A DNA stretch of 64,000 nt from Phoebastria nigripes (lineage: Eukaryota; Chordata; Aves; Procellariiformes; Diomedeidae). The notes beneath the pieces are model-generated. The model had not been told where the DNA came from. It saw nothing but the letters and a program-made list of their open reading frames with translations, and did not search any database. The translations under genes and the position numbers were made by a program. Below are positions 61,201-64,000 of the stretch, piece after piece (position 1 is the stretch's first letter; each line of letters starts with the position of its first letter). The stretch is from contig JAYKAV010002530.1 of the NCBI GenBank assembly GCA_035582835.1, positions 625,113-689,112 of the forward strand, read 5' to 3'.

Positions 61201-63456
61201 ACATAAATATTATGATGCTATCTTCAAGTGCATGATCATGTTTTAGTCATTCCTTCCCTTATATTCACCATCCATTGAGACCTTGCCTCATTCATTGCAC
61301 AGGATGACTTAAAAAAGGAACTGCAGACAAAGACAGTCTGGGATATTTTCTGAATGCTTGTCCTTGCAACTGAAAGAACTTACATTTTTTGGGAGTAATG
61401 TCTTTTAGATGTAATACATATATAATTTTTTTCCTGCTATTATTAGGAAGTTTAAACTCTGTCAGTGAGTACTTAGAACTCCCAAACAGCTGGAGATCTG
61501 TACATGGAGGGGAAGCAGCTGAGCTCAGCAGTGCATCTGAGAAAGGAGGGTGCTTCCCTAGACCTTTTGTTTTTTCTCTGGCAGTAGGTAGTATAAAAAG
61601 GAGGGAAGTTACAGACTAAATACTCCAGATGCCCTGACTCATGCTGCCATTTGCATATTTTACACTCCTTCAGTTTCTCTCCAAATGAAACAGGTATGCA
61701 TTTATAATATAACTTTTGTTTTGGTTTGTTTTCACTTGGTATTGTTTATATAAGTTAAAAGGAGAATTGATTAACTTTCCAATTTTTTTCTTCCTCAACT
61801 CTGAAGAGATGTTTTTGGTCTCCTTTGATGTACTCTTACTCTCCTTCCTCTGCATTTAATCAATGCTTCTGTATTCGCTTGGTCTTGTAGTTCTGTCCTT
61901 GCAAACTTCAATAGCCTCACCATATTTGGTTCTGCTGAAGACCTCATGGAAAACACTGAAAAACATTCTTCTTGGAAACAATTCTGCCAACATCTCATTG
62001 ATTTCATTTGCATCAAATCATGGTTTTTTTGTTTCTCTTGTTGCTGCTGACTCACCCTGTCCTTCTCTACCCTGGATAGGTTTCCTGACACCCTCTGTCA
62101 TTCTGTCTTCCAGACTGGTGTTCTAGTCAGTAATTAGTCCTTGTCCTTGTGTCCCCTAGCTCTATTCCCACTCTGTCCTGAGGCAGTGATTCAGTAGCTC
62201 ATTCTGCTTAAGTTAATTCTGTCCCTGTTGTTTGCTCCTACGACTGTTTATGGGGTTGCGTGATGAAACAGATAGATTACTGATCTGTTTTAAAAATATG
62301 CTTCCTTTACCGGGAGGCTTGTTATTAACCTGGGAGTTAGAACCTAGTTCCCCAGAGATCTGTGCAGTGAGCGGAATTATACCAGCACAACCGAACACAT
62401 GTTCAGGGGATGGAAACATGTGGCTGGGGACACAGGAGACAGGAGCTTTCCGAGAAAGACCCAGTTGCCAAAAGAAATGGCTGTGGAACAATGGTCTATT
62501 TTCCTTATCATCTCTCCCCAGATCTTTTAGTTTAGTGATTACATTTAGCCAACTTTCTGAAAGTTAAAGGCCCTTTCAGCTCATCTGTTTTTGAGTGATC
62601 TCCGCCAGTCAGTATTAACCAGTCCCTCCAGGACAGGAGAGTGAAAAACAACTGTGCTTGTTGACTTCCTAATTTTGAAGGAGCAGAACTGTTTCCAGTA
62701 ATTAAAGGTAATTTGAAGTTTTCTGGGAAGTGTAAAAATTGGAGTAAGTAATAATAGACTCTCTTATTTCCCAGCCCTGCAGGGATTGAGCTGTTGCTCA
62801 CTGACAGCTCTCTTTTTTAACCTTTGTATGACCTCCAAGGGATTTATGACCCACAGTTAGAGAAAACAGTACTAATCTAGCGCCCTTCCTGGTCTCAGAT
62901 GCCACCTTTCTGTGAATAAAATGTGTCATATGCTCTTCTCTTATGACTCTTCTCTTTTGGAACACCATCATTCTTAGGAGAAATGCAACATGCAGTATTG
63001 ATATTACTAGTAGATTTATGGCAGGAATGTGAAGCCATGCATAAAGCTTGTTAAGCAGTTCAAGTTAACTAGGCACAAGAAAATAGTAGATAGAAGCCAG
63101 GATGTAAGATCCAATTGGACAGAACCTCAGGGCCAAGGGATGACATAAAGGTGGCACCTTCTTACCTGCTTAAGAGTATTTGCTCTTAGTTGATCTTTGC
63201 AGTCTGTTTTACTGACAGAGATATGTGTTTTATAAAATTATGCCAAACCAGTGTTGCTATAGGAGGAGCTAGCTCCTGTTCCACTGTAAGCATTGTGACT
63301 TGTCAGGGATTTTATTTTTGGTGGGGATGATGTAAGGTGCAGAAAGTAAGTTGTTGGGCTGGCCTTCCAATGTAGAGTTTGTGATCCTGTTACTTACAAG
63401 GCATGGGTATTCTTCCCCATCAGTGGACAAACAAGACTGCAGTTTCTCCTCTTTCC

Positions 63457-63473
63457 TTTTTTTTTTTTTTTTT
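63457..63473. repeat. 17-base T run
   Basis: A pure thymine run inside a pyrimidine-rich stretch. Confidence 0.9.
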
Positions 63474-64000
63474 ACTTTTATTACTTACACTGGCTAACAG
63501 CAGGAAGGTTTCCTTCCCTTCTCTTGCCTTGCAGTCATACATAGACAGACAAATTTTCTATCTTTATTTTAATAATTCTGCATGTCATTAACAGAATGTC
63601 CCCGGTCCTCACTTTGGGCCTGGGTTCACTTTTAATACTTTGCTAATCTACCTCAGTGCGATAGCAACACACCAGTAATGACCATTAGATCCAGTGCTGT
63701 AGTTTTTGTTGCTAGCACAGTACATCTGCTGCTGTAGAGGCTTTTTGCCTTTTTGTCTTTTTCCCTTGCTGGTGCCATGCTTTTGGCTGTTTAATGGTTA
63801 CTTTGCTATTGAACTCCACAGGGGAACATATCCGCAGACATTTCTCTAACCTCATCCAGAGAAATCTGAGAGCTCTTCTCCCTATGTTCCCAGCAGGAGC
63901 TTCCTGCTTGCTTTTTATGTTTCAGCTACTACACACATATACTTAGGTTTGACTCCTTTGGTAAAAGCTAACCTAATGAGCTATCACAGAGAGCAGGCTA

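Larger units (their letters stand above)
54425..64000. other. AT-rich non-coding stretch
   Basis: No gene is recognised in the last 9.6 kb. It contains a 27-T run (55565-55591), overlapping small hairpins (55862-55891), a MIR-like SINE piece (58176-58262) with an internal TTTCCTACTG duplication, and a 17-T run (63457-63473). Ambiguous bases lie at 55926 and 59826. Open frames such as 57239-57517 and 62232-62567 carry no recognisable motif. Confidence 0.5.

Noticed and set aside
63682..63700. GACCATTAGATCCAGTG, like the complement of an old CR1 3' end
   Set aside because: Only about 12 bases match and no further CR1 sequence follows on either side.
1..64000. Search for CRISPR arrays, operons, toxin or defence systems, rRNA, known microRNAs or mitochondrial inserts
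   Set aside because: None was seen. The window is vertebrate nuclear DNA, and its only long coding-like sequence is from CR1 elements.

Overview
This window is bird nuclear DNA. It is AT-rich, and the only long coding-like signals come from chicken-repeat 1 (CR1) LINE retrotransposons, whose 3' ends carry the avian ATTCTATG/ATTCTGTG-type terminal repeats. No intact host protein-coding exon could be recognised. Apart from the CR1 copies, the open frames are short, lack recognisable motifs and overlap in several frames, so they were not annotated as genes.

Layout. 1-6.9 kb: AT-rich intergenic DNA with a 33-bp CR1 tip, a minus-strand CR1 fragment (2.4-2.9 kb) and scattered old repeats. 6.86-9.19 kb: the one place that looks like the start of a host gene. 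A diverged tandem duplication is followed by a CCAAT box, a long G-run/GC-box, about 1.8 kb of purine-rich repeat-free sequence and a strong splice donor (GTAAGTA). I read this as a promoter plus a long non-coding first exon on the + strand; the gene is not identified. If that is right, everything from 9.19 kb to the end would be a first intron of more than 54 kb.

9.2-51.4 kb: intron-like or intergenic DNA with simple repeats, an ancient CR1-clade LINE (17.3-19.3 kb) split by about 0.7 kb of foreign-looking DNA, a minus-strand CR1 (29.0-29.8 kb), an internally deleted CR1 (34.9-35.1 kb), a perfect 15-bp inverted repeat (32.9 kb) and MIR-like SINE remnants. 51.4-54.4 kb: a nearly complete but dead CR1 ORF2 (endonuclease plus reverse transcriptase). 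54.4-64 kb: AT-rich DNA with a 27-T run, overlapping hairpins and one MIR-like remnant.

No operon, CRISPR array, toxin system or new multi-gene system was seen. The most useful observations are the probable promoter/first exon, the layered record of CR1 activity (three age classes, one nested insertion, one internal deletion), and several small palindromic structures. All repeat-family names come from remembered consensus features and from comparison between copies in the window; no database search was run.
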